Below are positions 1 to 8,162 of a stretch of 64,000 nucleotides of DNA, piece after piece. Position numbers and translations under genes: made by a program. Position 1 is the stretch's first letter, and each line of letters starts with the position of its first letter. The notes under the pieces are model-generated. The model was not told the DNA's origin and made no database searches. It saw only the letters and a program-made list of their open reading frames with translations. The stretch spans positions 1-64,000 of the forward strand of contig NZ_JAERQD010000020.1 in NCBI RefSeq assembly GCF_016735695.1, written 5' to 3'. The stretch is from Microvirga zambiensis WSM3693. Lineage in GTDB: Bacteria; Pseudomonadota; Alphaproteobacteria; Rhizobiales; Beijerinckiaceae.

Positions 1-50
1 CGACCCATGCGTGCCATGAGTAGTTCTCCCGAAGCGCAACGAAATCAATC

Positions 51-316
51 ATGGTGCACTGACCGGTTGAACCCACCCTCACAATTATGAACCACTATGG
101 GATGAACTGAAACGCGTTGGCGCACATAAAACTCAATACTCTCTCTGGCTTTTAAATGCCGCGAACTCTGCTTCTGAGATTAGAAAACACCTCCAGAAGT
201 TTGTAGATAAAGACGATCGCATATGGGTGACAAGACTTCGACGCAGCCAATATGATTACTGCAACGCAATTAGCGGAACAAACGCTTGGTTAGAAAGCAA
301 TCCCCCTGAAGCATGA
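51..316 (+). pseudogene. Decayed Cas2-like (SinR-type) small protein gene
   Basis: An open frame from 71 to 316 (81 codons plus stop) has no start codon and opens straight after an in-frame TGA at 68-70. It reads like the body and C-terminus of the small Cas2-like/SinR-family proteins, with [18 protein letters not shown] and a VDKDDRIWV segment. The expected first residues appear in other frames: ATGGTGCAC at 51, then LNPP in the frame that shifts around the C-run at 72-79. This suggests an internal deletion plus a one-base frameshift. No cas1 or repeat array is visible, so this is probably a stand-alone family member. The family call rests on remembered resemblance. Confidence 0.5.
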
Positions 317-410
317 TTAGAGTTCCACGGTCGATTCGACGATAAATGTTTGCAAAATAGGAGCTTAGGATAACTCGGGAAATTTCTCGGATTATCCTCA
401 AGCCGATCCA

Positions 411-1178
411 TTATCCGAAGACACTGGTGTCATCACGGTCCGTCTCATCTTCAGAGTCTGCTAGGATCTCTTTATCAAGTTCAAGCTTCCTAATCAGACG
501 TTCGATCTCTTTGACGCCGATTTTGCCACTCACCAAAAGTCGGAAAGTCGCTTCCTTCGAAAGAAGGCCAGTTGTTAGAACCCGCTCCCCATCCGTTGAG
601 GTTGGCGCAACGTCAACTACAGCCTTCGGAGCAACAGGGGTTACAACTAGGCGAGGCTCTACCTCGTCGCGCTTAAATTCTGAAATTGCACCCGGCTGAG
701 CAACTTCAGAAGCATGGGCACCAATCTGCTCCAGATAGTTACATGTCTCGGTGTATGATTTCACTACCGTGTCCACAGCTCGCTCAACAAATCCGATTCG
801 AACTAGGTAAGAGCGGAGCGCGCTATCAGAGAAGCGGCTTTCAGGGAATCGCTCCTTCAATCCCTTAAACAACTCTGGAGAATAGGCTGCACGAAGTACA
901 GCGGCCTTTCGTTGGGTTTCGCTCTCTGGATGAAGTATATCTATAGCAGTTTGAGAGACCTTGAGCTCTCCTTTGGCAACTTTCTCAACTAAATCATATT
1001 GCACGAGAGCAGATATAGCCTGATCAGAAGCCCCACTTATCCCACTATAGCCCATATGAGAAGCAACAACTATTCGTTCAACCGGATTTCGACGATCTGC
1101 GTCATGAATTTTACGCACTCGCGCTATCGCTTCGGGAAGTGAGAAAACCGGATAACTAGGGCTTCGCGAACGGCTCAC
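411..1178 (-). CDS. Uncharacterised protein, possibly winged-helix-like
   Basis: Encodes about 255 aa. The frame stays open upstream to an ATG at 1271, but the best start is GTG at 1178, because a strong GAGGAG ribosome-binding site lies six bases before it and the first residues then are VSRSRSPSYPVFSLPEAI. The N-terminal half is rich in short helices and contains YSGISGASDQAISAL, which looks like a small DNA-binding-type fold. The C-terminus (GKIGVKEIERLIRKLELDKEIL region) is a charged helix. Base composition is clearly more AT-rich than the rest of the window, which suggests acquired DNA. I do not recognise a function. It stands alone beside a decayed Cas2-like gene. Confidence 0.7.
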   Translation of the reverse strand: MSRSRSPSYPVFSLPEAIARVRKIHDADRRNPVERIVVASHMGYSGISGASDQAISALVQYDLVEKVAKGELKVSQTAIDILHPESETQRKAAVLRAAYSPELFKGLKERFPESRFSDSALRSYLVRIGFVERAVDTVVKSYTETCNYLEQIGAHASEVAQPGAISEFKRDEVEPRLVVTPVAPKAVVDVAPTSTDGERVLTTGLLSKEATFRLLVSGKIGVKEIERLIRKLELDKEILADSEDETDRDDTSVFG

Positions 1179-1413
1179 TGCTAACTCCTCTTTTATTTCT
1201 TTGGTCTTAATCCAAGTTAAAATTACCTTATTCAGAGGAAAAAGCAACATACGTGGAGAATAGAAGAGCATAAGGGGGTTGACGACGTTGCGGGTTTTGA
1301 CCCCTAATGGGGGCCGATCACATTAGCGAGTCGTGGTCAGAAAGGTTGGATATGAAAAGAAGAGTCGCTCTAGCCGATGTAATGCCCACAGACACGGCAC
1401 GGGCTAAATAAAA

Positions 1414-1444
1414 AGCCGCCTAACCCCTGCCAGGGTTGGCGGCT
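1414..1444 (-). terminator. Strong hairpin with T-tract on the minus strand
   Basis: Positions 1414-1426 pair with 1433-1444 (AGCCGCCTAACCC against GGGTTGGCGGCT, one G-T pair) around a six-base loop. On the minus strand the stem is followed by TTTT (1414-1411) and more A/T, as in an intrinsic terminator. It would stop transcription arriving from the right, where no convincing minus-strand gene lies, so it could equally be a dispersed hairpin element. Confidence 0.45.
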
Positions 1445-1449
1445 CTAAT

Positions 1450-2010
1450 GTGGGTCAGGAAAATCAAGGACCGACGGCGGTGTTCATAGCACCGCCGTTA
1501 CATTTTGTGAATCATCAATTTGTTACGCTTTTGATGGTTCACATGGGCTCCCAATTGGGCACGACCCATACAACTTCAGCACGAGTAGAGCCGGCGCTGG
1601 TCCATTGCTCTACTTCTATTTCGCTACATCTCTGGACGATAGTCGAGCCGCCGCAACTCCTGCCGTCAATCCACGGCTTCAACAAAGTCGCGGCCACCGG
1701 CGATGGTTTCGTCGACGTGTGGTTCGGCTCGTCGAAGTCCGCCGAAGCATCAGCCTCGAACTTCATCCAGACCGTCAGCGGATGGAATTTCCTCGCCGCA
1801 CCACGCCTGCGCGGAGACCGGACGCATGGCGACACGCGCCCGATGCCGCGCGAGGCTCGTTCCATCGCACCGGGGGAAGCAATTCGCACTGACATTCATC
1901 GTGGGCTCAGAGGATTTTGCAACGAAACACCCGGGAGGATGCAGGCTCCGTCGTCACATTCCCTCACATCATCTATGAAGGTCCTTTGCTTCCCTAACGG
2001 CACAATGTAA
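1450..2010 (+). other. Possible degraded coding region, unassigned
   Basis: An open frame of 186 codons spans this stretch, but protein-like patches occur in different frames: one with GFVDVWFGSSKSAEASASN (about 1710-1770), one with LTFIVGSEDFATKH (about 1890-1930), and one ending VVTFPHIIYEGPLLP before a stop near 1996. Frame switching of this kind suggests an eroded gene rather than one intact protein. No family is recognised. It could also be chance open frame in GC-rich DNA. Confidence 0.2.
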
Positions 2011-2036
2011 GCGTAGCGCTGGCTATGGGGGCTTGA

Positions 2037-2807
2037 ATGGCAAAACTGACTTGGGACGCAACGCGCGGCTTCGACTATCGGGACATCGACTTCAGCCTGC
2101 TTTTTGAGGGCGTCAACACCGTCGCGACTTCATCACGGTACATCCTCGATTATGGCTCAGGGAACCGCGATGAGTTCCGGGGCCATGGCTTCACCTATGA
2201 CTTCGAGGGCCTCCCTGTCGGCGGGACCATCACGAGCTACAGCGGGATGGAAGGTTGGGTTCGGACCGTGAGGCTCGATGGCGTGAAGATTTCCGTCTCG
2301 TCGTTGGTCAAAGCGGCCTCCACCTTTTCGACGAGCGACGACCGCGCACTCATCAAGACAGCGCTGTCGGGGAACGACGTCATCACGGGGGATTTCTGGG
2401 ACGACCGGCTCGATGGTTTCGCCGGGAAGGACAAGATCACAGGGCTCCTCGGGGCGGACAAGCTCTACGGAGGTTCCGGGGCGGACACGTTCATTTATAC
2501 GCGAACCCTCGACAGCTTCGGTGACGTCGAGGACAGAAGCTCCATGGACACGATCTTCGACTTCTCCTCTCGCCAGAAGGACAAGATCGACCTTCGCAAG
2601 ATCGACGCGAACGAGACCCTAGGCGGGAACCAGGGCTTCCATTGGATTGGAGCGGCAGACTTCCGCGAGCAGGCAGGGGAACTGCGCTTCGAGAAGGTCG
2701 CGGGCGGTGTCCACGTTGAAACGGACGCCGATGGAGACGGTATCGCGGACCTCACGATTTTCCTGAAGGGGGTCTCGGCTTTGTCCAAGGGCGACTTCTA
2801 TCTCTGA
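2037..2807 (+). CDS. Small RTX-type calcium-binding protein
   Basis: 256 aa with ATG at 2037 preceded by GGGGG. The middle and C-terminal half carry glycine/aspartate-rich repeats of the hemolysin type (GNDVITGDFWDDRLDGFAGKD, then GADKLYGGSGADTFIY, roughly residues 112-160), followed by a serralysin-like C-terminal domain (DTIFDFSSRQKDKIDLRKIDA) and a calcium-loop-like DADGDGIADL. The end DFYL matches the short hydrophobic tail of type I secretion substrates. There is no N-terminal signal peptide, as expected for that route. The N-terminal 110 residues are not recognisable as an enzyme. No type I ABC exporter is adjacent. Confidence 0.8.
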   Translation: MAKLTWDATRGFDYRDIDFSLLFEGVNTVATSSRYILDYGSGNRDEFRGHGFTYDFEGLPVGGTITSYSGMEGWVRTVRLDGVKISVSSLVKAASTFSTSDDRALIKTALSGNDVITGDFWDDRLDGFAGKDKITGLLGADKLYGGSGADTFIYTRTLDSFGDVEDRSSMDTIFDFSSRQKDKIDLRKIDANETLGGNQGFHWIGAADFREQAGELRFEKVAGGVHVETDADGDGIADLTIFLKGVSALSKGDFYL

Positions 2808-2836
2808 CCCTGTCCACCCCGCGCTCCGGCCTTTCT

Positions 2837-2917
2837 GCTAGCGCATCGTGCGGACCCGGAGGGCCACGTCAGTGAAAAGCGGATCCGGTTATCCGCTTTT
2901 CTGCACGATGCGCTAGC
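2837..2917. repeat. Nested palindromic intergenic repeat
   Basis: An outer 15-bp inverted repeat (GCTAGCGCATCGTGC at 2837-2851 and its complement at 2903-2917) encloses an inner one (2874-2884 with 2891-2901, GAAAAGCGGAT/ATCCGCTTTTC). It lies just after the RTX gene and could act as a terminator or mRNA-stabilising hairpin. The GCGCATCG core and the GGATCCGGTT loop recur elsewhere in the window. Confidence 0.75.
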
Positions 2918-3021
2918 GCGGCGCGCTTGGCGAGGCCCATCAACGAAAACTTCACGAATAAGACGGACACTCACCCGACCTCGCATCACGCGACCGGCGC
3001 TCGATCCGAGACCAGGACGGC

Positions 3022-3543
3022 ATGATCCCACAAGACCCGTTGGCCCAATTGCCCGTCGAAGTGGTGTCCACGTCCTTCGACCTCCTGCAGATCGCACTAG
3101 GCATCGCGATCCTGATCGTCGTGGTCTTCATCCACGGCGCCGGCATTCGGCGGATTTCGCGCTACTTCGCCGGACGATGGGTGCATGTGACGACGGACAC
3201 GCCCCATTGGCGGGTCAACTTCCTGTTCGGCAGCGTGATCGCGCAGCTCGTCATCGTTCACCTGATCGAGGTGATGGTCTGGGCGCTGCCGATCTACTGG
3301 CTCAATCTCATTCCGGGGCTCTCGGCCGCGGCCTTTTTCGCAGCCGAGACCTATACGACTCTCGGCGAGGGGACCATCCGGCTGCCGCTGAGCTGGCGGC
3401 AATTGGGGCCCATCATCGCCGTCTCGGGGCTCTTCACCTTCGGCTGGACGTCGAGCGTGCTCGTCTACATCATGACTCAGTTCGGAACGCTCGACACCCA
3501 CCACGCCGAGCGCAGGAAAGCCGCCGAGGCCGACGGAGCCTGA
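3022..3543 (+). CDS. Ion-channel-like membrane protein
   Basis: 173 aa with ATG at 3022. Three to four hydrophobic segments are visible (about residues 20-42, 70-95, 99-110 and 130-152). Between the second-last and last segments sits AAETYTTLGEGTIRLP, which resembles the pore helix plus selectivity filter of two-TM potassium channels (TxGYGD) with an altered filter. The C-terminus is short, charged and cytoplasmic. Proteins of this type are annotated as ion-channel-like hypotheticals in rhizobia; transport of K+ is an inference. The last 67 bases overlap the convergent lipoprotein frame. Confidence 0.65.
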   Translation: MIPQDPLAQLPVEVVSTSFDLLQIALGIAILIVVVFIHGAGIRRISRYFAGRWVHVTTDTPHWRVNFLFGSVIAQLVIVHLIEVMVWALPIYWLNLIPGLSAAAFFAAETYTTLGEGTIRLPLSWRQLGPIIAVSGLFTFGWTSSVLVYIMTQFGTLDTHHAERRKAAEADGA

Positions 3544-3968
3544 CGCTTCCCTCCGACGCGGGGCCGGCCTCTGCTCCGGCCGGCCGGCACGAGCTCGATA
3601 TGGGCCGGGTTCGGCCTGTGATCCAGCATGGACCCGCTCGCGGCATCCACGACGAGGCCCACGGATCCGCCGGGGAGGATCGCGTTTCCGAGGATTCCCG
3701 GCGCAGCCTGCTCGGTGAGCACCGCTTTCACGTCCACGGATCCCGGTCGATATCCCCTGGCTTCGGCGTAGGCCGTGAACTCCGTCTTGCGACTGATCTT
3801 CACCTCGCAGGGCGAACGGGGACACTTGTGCCCCAGCGATGTCCAGATCCGGGCCGAGGCCGGGCTGGCGGTGATGGTCACCGTCTCCTCGACCCCGCGC
3901 GTCACGGTGTTGCAGGCCGTCAGCGAGAGAGCCGCACCGACCGTCCATCCCAGAACCCGCTTTTGCAT
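3477..3968 (-). CDS. Lipoprotein with PEGA-like domain
   Basis: 163 aa from ATG at 3968. The N-terminus is a lipoprotein signal: hydrophobic stretch then LTACNT, with Cys19 as the likely lipidated residue. The body (TITASPASARIWTSLGHKC to RPGSVDVKAVL) looks like the PEGA/carboxypeptidase-regulatory-like fold of cell-envelope lipoproteins, followed by a glycine-rich GGSVGLVVDAASGSMLDHRPNP segment typical of the family. The final 40 residues are Arg/Ser/Ala-rich and run antisense to the end of the channel gene, so they may be a recent read-through extension. It probably acts at the inner face of the outer membrane. Confidence 0.75.
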   Translation of the reverse strand: MQKRVLGWTVGAALSLTACNTVTRGVEETVTITASPASARIWTSLGHKCPRSPCEVKISRKTEFTAYAEARGYRPGSVDVKAVLTEQAAPGILGNAILPGGSVGLVVDAASGSMLDHRPNPAHIELVPAGRSRGRPRVGGKRQAPSASAAFLRSAWWVSSVPN

Positions 3969-4046
3969 GAATTGCCCCTCCCGCCCGCGGCGAGCCCTGA
4001 TGATCCCGCCGTCATCAGCAGTTAATGCTCAAGGTCGGCTTGGCCA

Positions 4047-4130
4047 GAGCATCGGACCCAAAAGTGGACCCGCTTTTGGGATCAATCCGATGCTCCTTTT
4101 TGGGCCGGCGCATCGTTGAGTGCGATGCGC
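4047..4130. repeat. GAGCATCGGACCC palindrome plus GCGCATCG hairpin
   Basis: The first part (4047-4095) has GAGCATCGGA at one end, its complement TCCGATGCTC at the other, and an inner CAAAAGTGG/CTTTTGGG pair. The second part is an 8-bp perfect hairpin, GCGCATCG/CGATGCGC (4108-4115 with 4123-4130). Related copies are at 7501, 21562, 37325 and 37381. The stretch 3969-4262 holds nothing else recognisable. Confidence 0.75.
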
Positions 4131-4262
4131 TGGTCCCATTGCCACGCAAGACGGTCATCAAGGAACGAGACGGAGGGATCGCCCCTGCCTCGCTGCGGCA
4201 GTGTGACCCGCATCCTGGGCAACCTGCCTTGACTCCCGCCGTCGAGCGTTGACGCCGGTCCC

Positions 4263-4341
4263 GCATTCCCGCACAACAACGCGATCCGACGCTGCGGGAG
4301 GAGCATTTCCGCAGCGTCCAACGAAGACTTTGCGGGAATGC
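4263..4341 (+). promoter_or_regulatory. Structured leader that can mask the MBOAT start codon
   Basis: Seen in sequence: GCATTCCCGCA (4263-4273) is perfectly complementary to TGCGGGAATGC (4331-4341), and the latter contains the ATG start (4338-4340). Nested inside is a perfect 10-bp hairpin, GACGCTGCGG/CCGCAGCGTC (4288-4297 with 4309-4318), whose stem and loop hold GGGAGGAG, a strong Shine-Dalgarno-like string lying far upstream of the ATG. There is no good ribosome-binding site at normal distance. A riboregulatory or thermometer-like role is inference. Confidence 0.5.
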
Positions 4342-5711
4342 TCTTCAATTCGTTCATCTTCCTGTTCGCCTTCCTGCCGGCCGCGTTGCTGGCCCATTGG
4401 GCCGTGGAGCGGTTCAGGCCCGAATGGCGGCTGTCCGTGCTTCTGGGGCTGTCGCTCTTCTTCTACGGCTACTGGGACTGGCGGTTCGTGCCGCTGCTCG
4501 TCTGCTCCATCGTCCTGAACTGGCTCGTCGCGAAAGCCGTCACGCGGTCGAGGCTCTCGGTTCTGGTTCCGCTGGCGATCGCCGCCAATCTGCTCGTCCT
4601 GGCGGTCTTCAAGTACTTCAACTTCTTCATCGATCTCGCCGCCCTCGTGCCGGGGCTGCCGACGCGCCATTTCGAGATCGCGCTGCCGCTCGGCATCTCG
4701 TTCTTCACGTTCCATCATATCATGTACCTGACGGACCTGAAGAAGGGCAAAGCGCCCCTGTACGATCCCGTGCGCTACGGCCTCTACATCGCCTTCTTCC
4801 CGCAGGTTCTCGCAGGGCCCCTCGTGCGCTGGAGCGAGATCATGCACCAGTTCGAGGAGCGGCCCTACAAGAGGCCCGACGCCGCCGAGCGCTTCGCGCG
4901 CGGGCTGATGCTCCTGGTCTGCGGCCTGGCGAAGAAGACCCTGCTCGGCGACCCGCTCTCGGAATACGTCAACCCGATCTTCCAGGCCGCCGCCGCGGGC
5001 AAGACCATTGCCCTGGGCGAGGCCTGGCAGGCGATGCTCGGCTTCACGTTCCAGATCTATTTCGACTTCTCGGGCTATACCGACATGGCGCTCGGCCTCG
5101 CGCTGCTGTTCGGCATCGTCCTGCCGCAGAACTTCGACGCGCCCTACCGTTCGGTGTCGCTGCAGGATTTCTGGCGGCGCTGGCACATGACCCTGTCGCG
5201 CTTCCTGCGCGACTATCTCTACATCGCCATGGGCGGCAACCGGAAGGGCCTGGCGATCCAGCTCGGGGCCCTGTTCGCCACCATGACCCTGGGCGGCCTC
5301 TGGCATGGCGCGGGACTGACCTTCGTCGCCTGGGGCGCCGCCCACGGTCTCGTGCTCGGAGCCGGCGTCCTCTGGCGGCGGGCGGGGCTTCCCATGCCGC
5401 GCCTGGCGGGCTGGACCCTGACGATGCTGTTCGTGATGCTCACCTGGGTGCTCTTCCGCGCCACGAGCTTCGAGGCGGCGCTGCGGATCTACGAGGGCCT
5501 GATCGGCCTCGGCGGCGCGGATCCGTCGATCAAGTGGCGAACGATCCTGGTCGCGGCGCTGGTCGCCGTGCTCGGCCCCACGGCCTGGGCTTTCGTGCAC
5601 CGGCTTCCGCCCCGCCGCTGGATCGCCCTCGCCTTCGCGATCCTCTTCGTGGTTGTGCTGTTCAAGATCGGCGACGATGCGAATTATGAATTCATCTATT
5701 TCCAGTTCTGA
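4338..5711 (+). CDS. MBOAT family polysaccharide O-acetyltransferase (AlgI-like)
   Basis: 457 aa multi-pass inner-membrane protein of the MBOAT family. It starts MLFNSFIFLFAFLPA, the usual start of AlgI/DltB-like proteins. Conserved features are LGISFFTFHHIMYLTD, the YFDFSGYTDMALG motif, FWRRWHMTLSRFLRDYLYI, and the catalytic-histidine region GGLWHGAGLTFVAWGAAHG (about residues 315-335). It would carry acetyl groups across the membrane to a periplasmic partner that acetylates an exopolysaccharide. The downstream SGNH-like gene overlaps its 3' end, so the two are translated together. The polysaccharide is unknown; the glucan synthase operon 2.5 kb downstream is a candidate. Confidence 0.92.
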   Translation: MLFNSFIFLFAFLPAALLAHWAVERFRPEWRLSVLLGLSLFFYGYWDWRFVPLLVCSIVLNWLVAKAVTRSRLSVLVPLAIAANLLVLAVFKYFNFFIDLAALVPGLPTRHFEIALPLGISFFTFHHIMYLTDLKKGKAPLYDPVRYGLYIAFFPQVLAGPLVRWSEIMHQFEERPYKRPDAAERFARGLMLLVCGLAKKTLLGDPLSEYVNPIFQAAAAGKTIALGEAWQAMLGFTFQIYFDFSGYTDMALGLALLFGIVLPQNFDAPYRSVSLQDFWRRWHMTLSRFLRDYLYIAMGGNRKGLAIQLGALFATMTLGGLWHGAGLTFVAWGAAHGLVLGAGVLWRRAGLPMPRLAGWTLTMLFVMLTWVLFRATSFEAALRIYEGLIGLGGADPSIKWRTILVAALVAVLGPTAWAFVHRLPPRRWIALAFAILFVVVLFKIGDDANYEFIYFQF

Positions 5712-6732
5712 CCCCGCCCGGCACGACGGCTCGCTCTGGAAGCGCTTCGCGATCACGCTCGTGGCGGCCGCGGCCATCGTCCTGACCCTTGTTCTGACGA
5801 TCATCTATCTGATCGAACCCTATGACACCGGCCGTTCGCCCTTCTTCTCCCAGGCAGGCGTGCGCGCCCTCGCCCCTGCGATGGCCAATGCCAGCCGCGG
5901 CCGGAATCCAGCCTTCGACGCCGCGATCGTGGGCAATTCCCGGATCCAGCTCATCTCGCCGGAGCGGCTGAAGCAGGCGACCGGCTTGGATTTCGTCCAG
6001 ATGTCGGTTCCCGGCTCGGGGCCGAAGGAGCAGCTTGCTCTGATCGACTGGTACCTGAGCCATCGGAGGGAGCCGGCGAAGGTGCTGCTGGTGAGCATCG
6101 ACGAGACGTGGTGCACGTCCGATCCCGCTCTCGCGAGCGAGGGGCCCTTTCCCTTCTGGCTCTATGCGGAAAGCCCGCTCGACTATGCCCGCGGGCTCTT
6201 ACGCTGGGAGGCTCTGGAGGAGGTACCGCCGCGCCTGTCCCATCTGCTGGGGACGAGCGCCGAGCGCGCCCGGCCGGACGGCTACTGGGATTACGATGCC
6301 GAATACACCCGGCGGGGCGACAAGATGGCCGCAGCTCACCGCCGGGAGCTCGAGGCCAAGCCCTATGCGAACGCCCGGCGCTACGACCGGGATCCTGTCG
6401 CGGAAACGAGGCCCTTCCCCGCCGCCGATCGGCTCGGGCTTGTCGCCGCCTCGCTCCCGCAGGATGCGGCTCTCATTCTGGTCGTGCCGCCGCTGTACAA
6501 GAATGCGCTGCCGCCGGAGGGAACGGAGCAGGCTTTCCGCCTGCAGGCCTGCAAGGCGGCCATCGCGTTCGCTGCGCAGAAGGCCCATGCCCGCACGGCG
6601 CTGGTCGACTGGCGGACCGACCGCCCCGAGACCAGGAACGCCGCATGGTTTTTCGACAGGGTCCACTACCGGCAACCCATCGCAAAAGCGATGGAGGCGG
6701 ATATCGCCGAAACAATTGCGCGGCTTCACTAG
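5686..6732 (+). CDS. Periplasmic SGNH-like acetyltransferase/esterase partner of MBOAT
   Basis: About 348 aa from ATG 5686; in-frame ATGs at 5677 and 5653 are also possible, and all overlap the MBOAT gene end. One N-terminal membrane anchor (FAITLVAAAAIVLTLVLTIIYL) is followed by a periplasmic domain. An SGNH-like nucleophile region is AAIVGNSRIQLI (about residue 80), and a C-terminal DRVHYRQP (about residue 332) supplies a plausible Asp-His pair. Such anchored SGNH proteins commonly accompany AlgI-like MBOATs and transfer acetyl to the glycan. Overlap by 26 bases suggests translational coupling. Substrate is not shown by the sequence. Confidence 0.8.
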   Translation: MNSSISSSDPARHDGSLWKRFAITLVAAAAIVLTLVLTIIYLIEPYDTGRSPFFSQAGVRALAPAMANASRGRNPAFDAAIVGNSRIQLISPERLKQATGLDFVQMSVPGSGPKEQLALIDWYLSHRREPAKVLLVSIDETWCTSDPALASEGPFPFWLYAESPLDYARGLLRWEALEEVPPRLSHLLGTSAERARPDGYWDYDAEYTRRGDKMAAAHRRELEAKPYANARRYDRDPVAETRPFPAADRLGLVAASLPQDAALILVVPPLYKNALPPEGTEQAFRLQACKAAIAFAAQKAHARTALVDWRTDRPETRNAAWFFDRVHYRQPIAKAMEADIAETIARLH

Positions 6733-6737
6733 AGCAA

Positions 6738-6769
6738 TTTTCGGCGACGTGGATCCGGTTCGCCGAAAA
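6738..6769. repeat. Palindromic hairpin after the MBOAT/SGNH operon
   Basis: TTTTCGGCGA at 6738-6747 is complementary to TCGCCGAAAA at 6760-6769, with a loop containing GTGGATCCGG, the same loop word as in the 2874-2901 hairpin. It lies six bases after the stop codon and probably acts as terminator or 3' end stabiliser. From 6770 to 7121 no convincing gene is seen; two short frames there lack family features. Confidence 0.65.
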
Positions 6770-7121
6770 AGATGCGGCAAAGCTAAGAGGAGAGCTGATT
6801 CCACGTAAGTGGAAACAGCTCCAGCGCCCGGGCCCGTCGTCAAAAAATGGCAAGCCTTTGGCCTAAACGATCAAGCCTGCTCTGGAAATGGCCTTACGAT
6901 CGATCCGCTTGTGACCGCCTGCTCCGTGCTGTGCATCTGTTGGCAAATGCTGCGAAATTACCGTTGGAGGCGCTCGTTCTGTTGTGCTTTCACTTTTTCC
7001 AAAAGGTCTCGCGAAATGCCAGACCAAGAGTGTATTTTGCGGGATGGTCTATCGTTGCCTGGACACCAAAGTTAGCCGACGTTCTCGACTTGGAATGAAG
7101 CTTTCGAAAGGGAGGCGTCCA

Positions 7122-7358
7122 ATGATCAGAGTGATCGCTGTTTTGGGTTTTGCCTTAGCCATCGCTTCACCGACGCAGGCAATGCCCCTTTCGCCAATTC
7201 AATCGGAGAGTATGGTCACGCCAGTCGTTGCCGGTTGCGGGCCGGGTAGGACAAGGGTCAACGGCGTCTGCGAGTCCAGAATCGAAAAACGTCACAACCG
7301 CCGAGAAGAACGCAGGTGCCTGCGATGGAATGGAAGCGTTTGCGCACAATACGAGTGA
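7122..7358 (+). CDS. Small secreted cysteine-containing protein
   Basis: 78 aa from ATG 7122, preceded by GGGAGGCG. A signal peptide (VIAVLGFALAIASPTQA) is followed by a short mature region with CGPGRTRVNGVC and a later C-LRWNGSVC pattern. The pattern GCGPG...NGVC is typical of short secreted proteins common in Hyphomicrobiales whose function is unknown. The four cysteines of the mature part could form two disulfides. An upstream in-frame extension to 6984 exists but lacks a ribosome-binding site and would bury the signal peptide. Confidence 0.65.
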   Translation: MIRVIAVLGFALAIASPTQAMPLSPIQSESMVTPVVAGCGPGRTRVNGVCESRIEKRHNRREERRCLRWNGSVCAQYE

Positions 7359-7500
7359 GACGTTTCGAACTTGTCTGAAACCTACGGTTAATGGTTCAAC
7401 ATTCATCTCCGCCTAAGCAGCGCGCGGTTCGACGCCGTGCGCTGTATTTTTTGAATCTGGTTGTCCCGAGACCAAACAATTCGTCGTGTTGCAGCTCTAA

Positions 7501-7549
7501 AGCATCGGACCCAAAAGTGGACTTGCACTTTTGGGATCAATCCGATGCT
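7501..7549. repeat. GAGCATCGGACCC-family palindrome
   Basis: AGCATCGGA (7501-7509) and TCCGATGCT (7541-7549) form the ends, with an inner CCAAAAGTG/CACTTTTGG pair. It is a near copy of the element at 4047-4095. Confidence 0.8.
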
Positions 7550-7604
7550 GTCTCCTTGAATGAGAGCATCGGTCGAGGTTCGATTACCGAGACCGAGTTT
7601 TAAC

Positions 7605-7658
7605 CCGTCGGCCAAACGGATGGGAGAGCGTCCGCCGCCGCCCTGAGGTCGGCCCTCG
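7605..7658 (-). pseudogene. Remnant matching the 3' end of a TetR gene
   Basis: These 54 bases match, without gaps, 33168-33221 of this window (47 of 54 identical), which is the last part of the TetR gene on the same strand. On the minus strand they read RADLRAAADALPSV, against RAYLKAAADARPSV in the intact gene, but the stop codon position is TGG instead of TGA. Upstream the similarity stops, so only a C-terminal scrap survives. The rest of 7359-8162 apart from the palindrome at 7501 holds nothing recognisable; it should contain the promoter of the next operon. Confidence 0.4.
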
Positions 7659-8162
7659 CTCTCCTCACCCGGACGCTGGGCGAGACCACGACATCGACGC
7701 CCCCAAGCCCCGCCGCACCATCCACGAACTGCGCGACGAACTCGCCGCGCATCGAGCACGAGGAGCGGGACTTTGAGGAGCGGTGGGAGATTTGAGGCTG
7801 TGCATCAGGTCTGAAATGAGAGAGGAGGTGGACCTTCATGCCGTGCTTCCGACTCCCGCCTTTGACCCCAAGCCGACTTTTAGAGTAGCGCCACACATGC
7901 TCACCTCAGTCTCTGCGCTGGAGCGTTCGATTTACGAAATACGCGCCTATCCTCGCTCGGGTGACGGGATAGCCTATCAGGCTGTCACAAATTCGTTGCT
8001 CAAAATACGTCTTTCGGGTTACCCCAGCGGAAACTAACGGCCAGGTTAAGACTTATGTCTTCGACCTCTCTTGTAGCCTGATAGCGGGTGCGTCTTCATC
8101 AGGGGCAGGGGCAAAGGTCGTTGTAACCGACTCTGTCCCACGCCCTGATCGAGCTCTGACCC

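Noticed and set aside
4158..5804. 548-codon minus-strand frame across the MBOAT gene
   Set aside because: Low-complexity charged translation and complete overlap with a well-supported MBOAT gene.
6809..7098. Two overlapping short plus-strand frames
   Set aside because: No family features and mutual overlap in different frames; the 78-aa secreted protein at 7122 is better supported.
7692..7776. Short reading PRRTIHELRDELAAHRARG suggestive of a transposase start
   Set aside because: Only about 28 codons, no inverted repeats or further transposase motifs around it.
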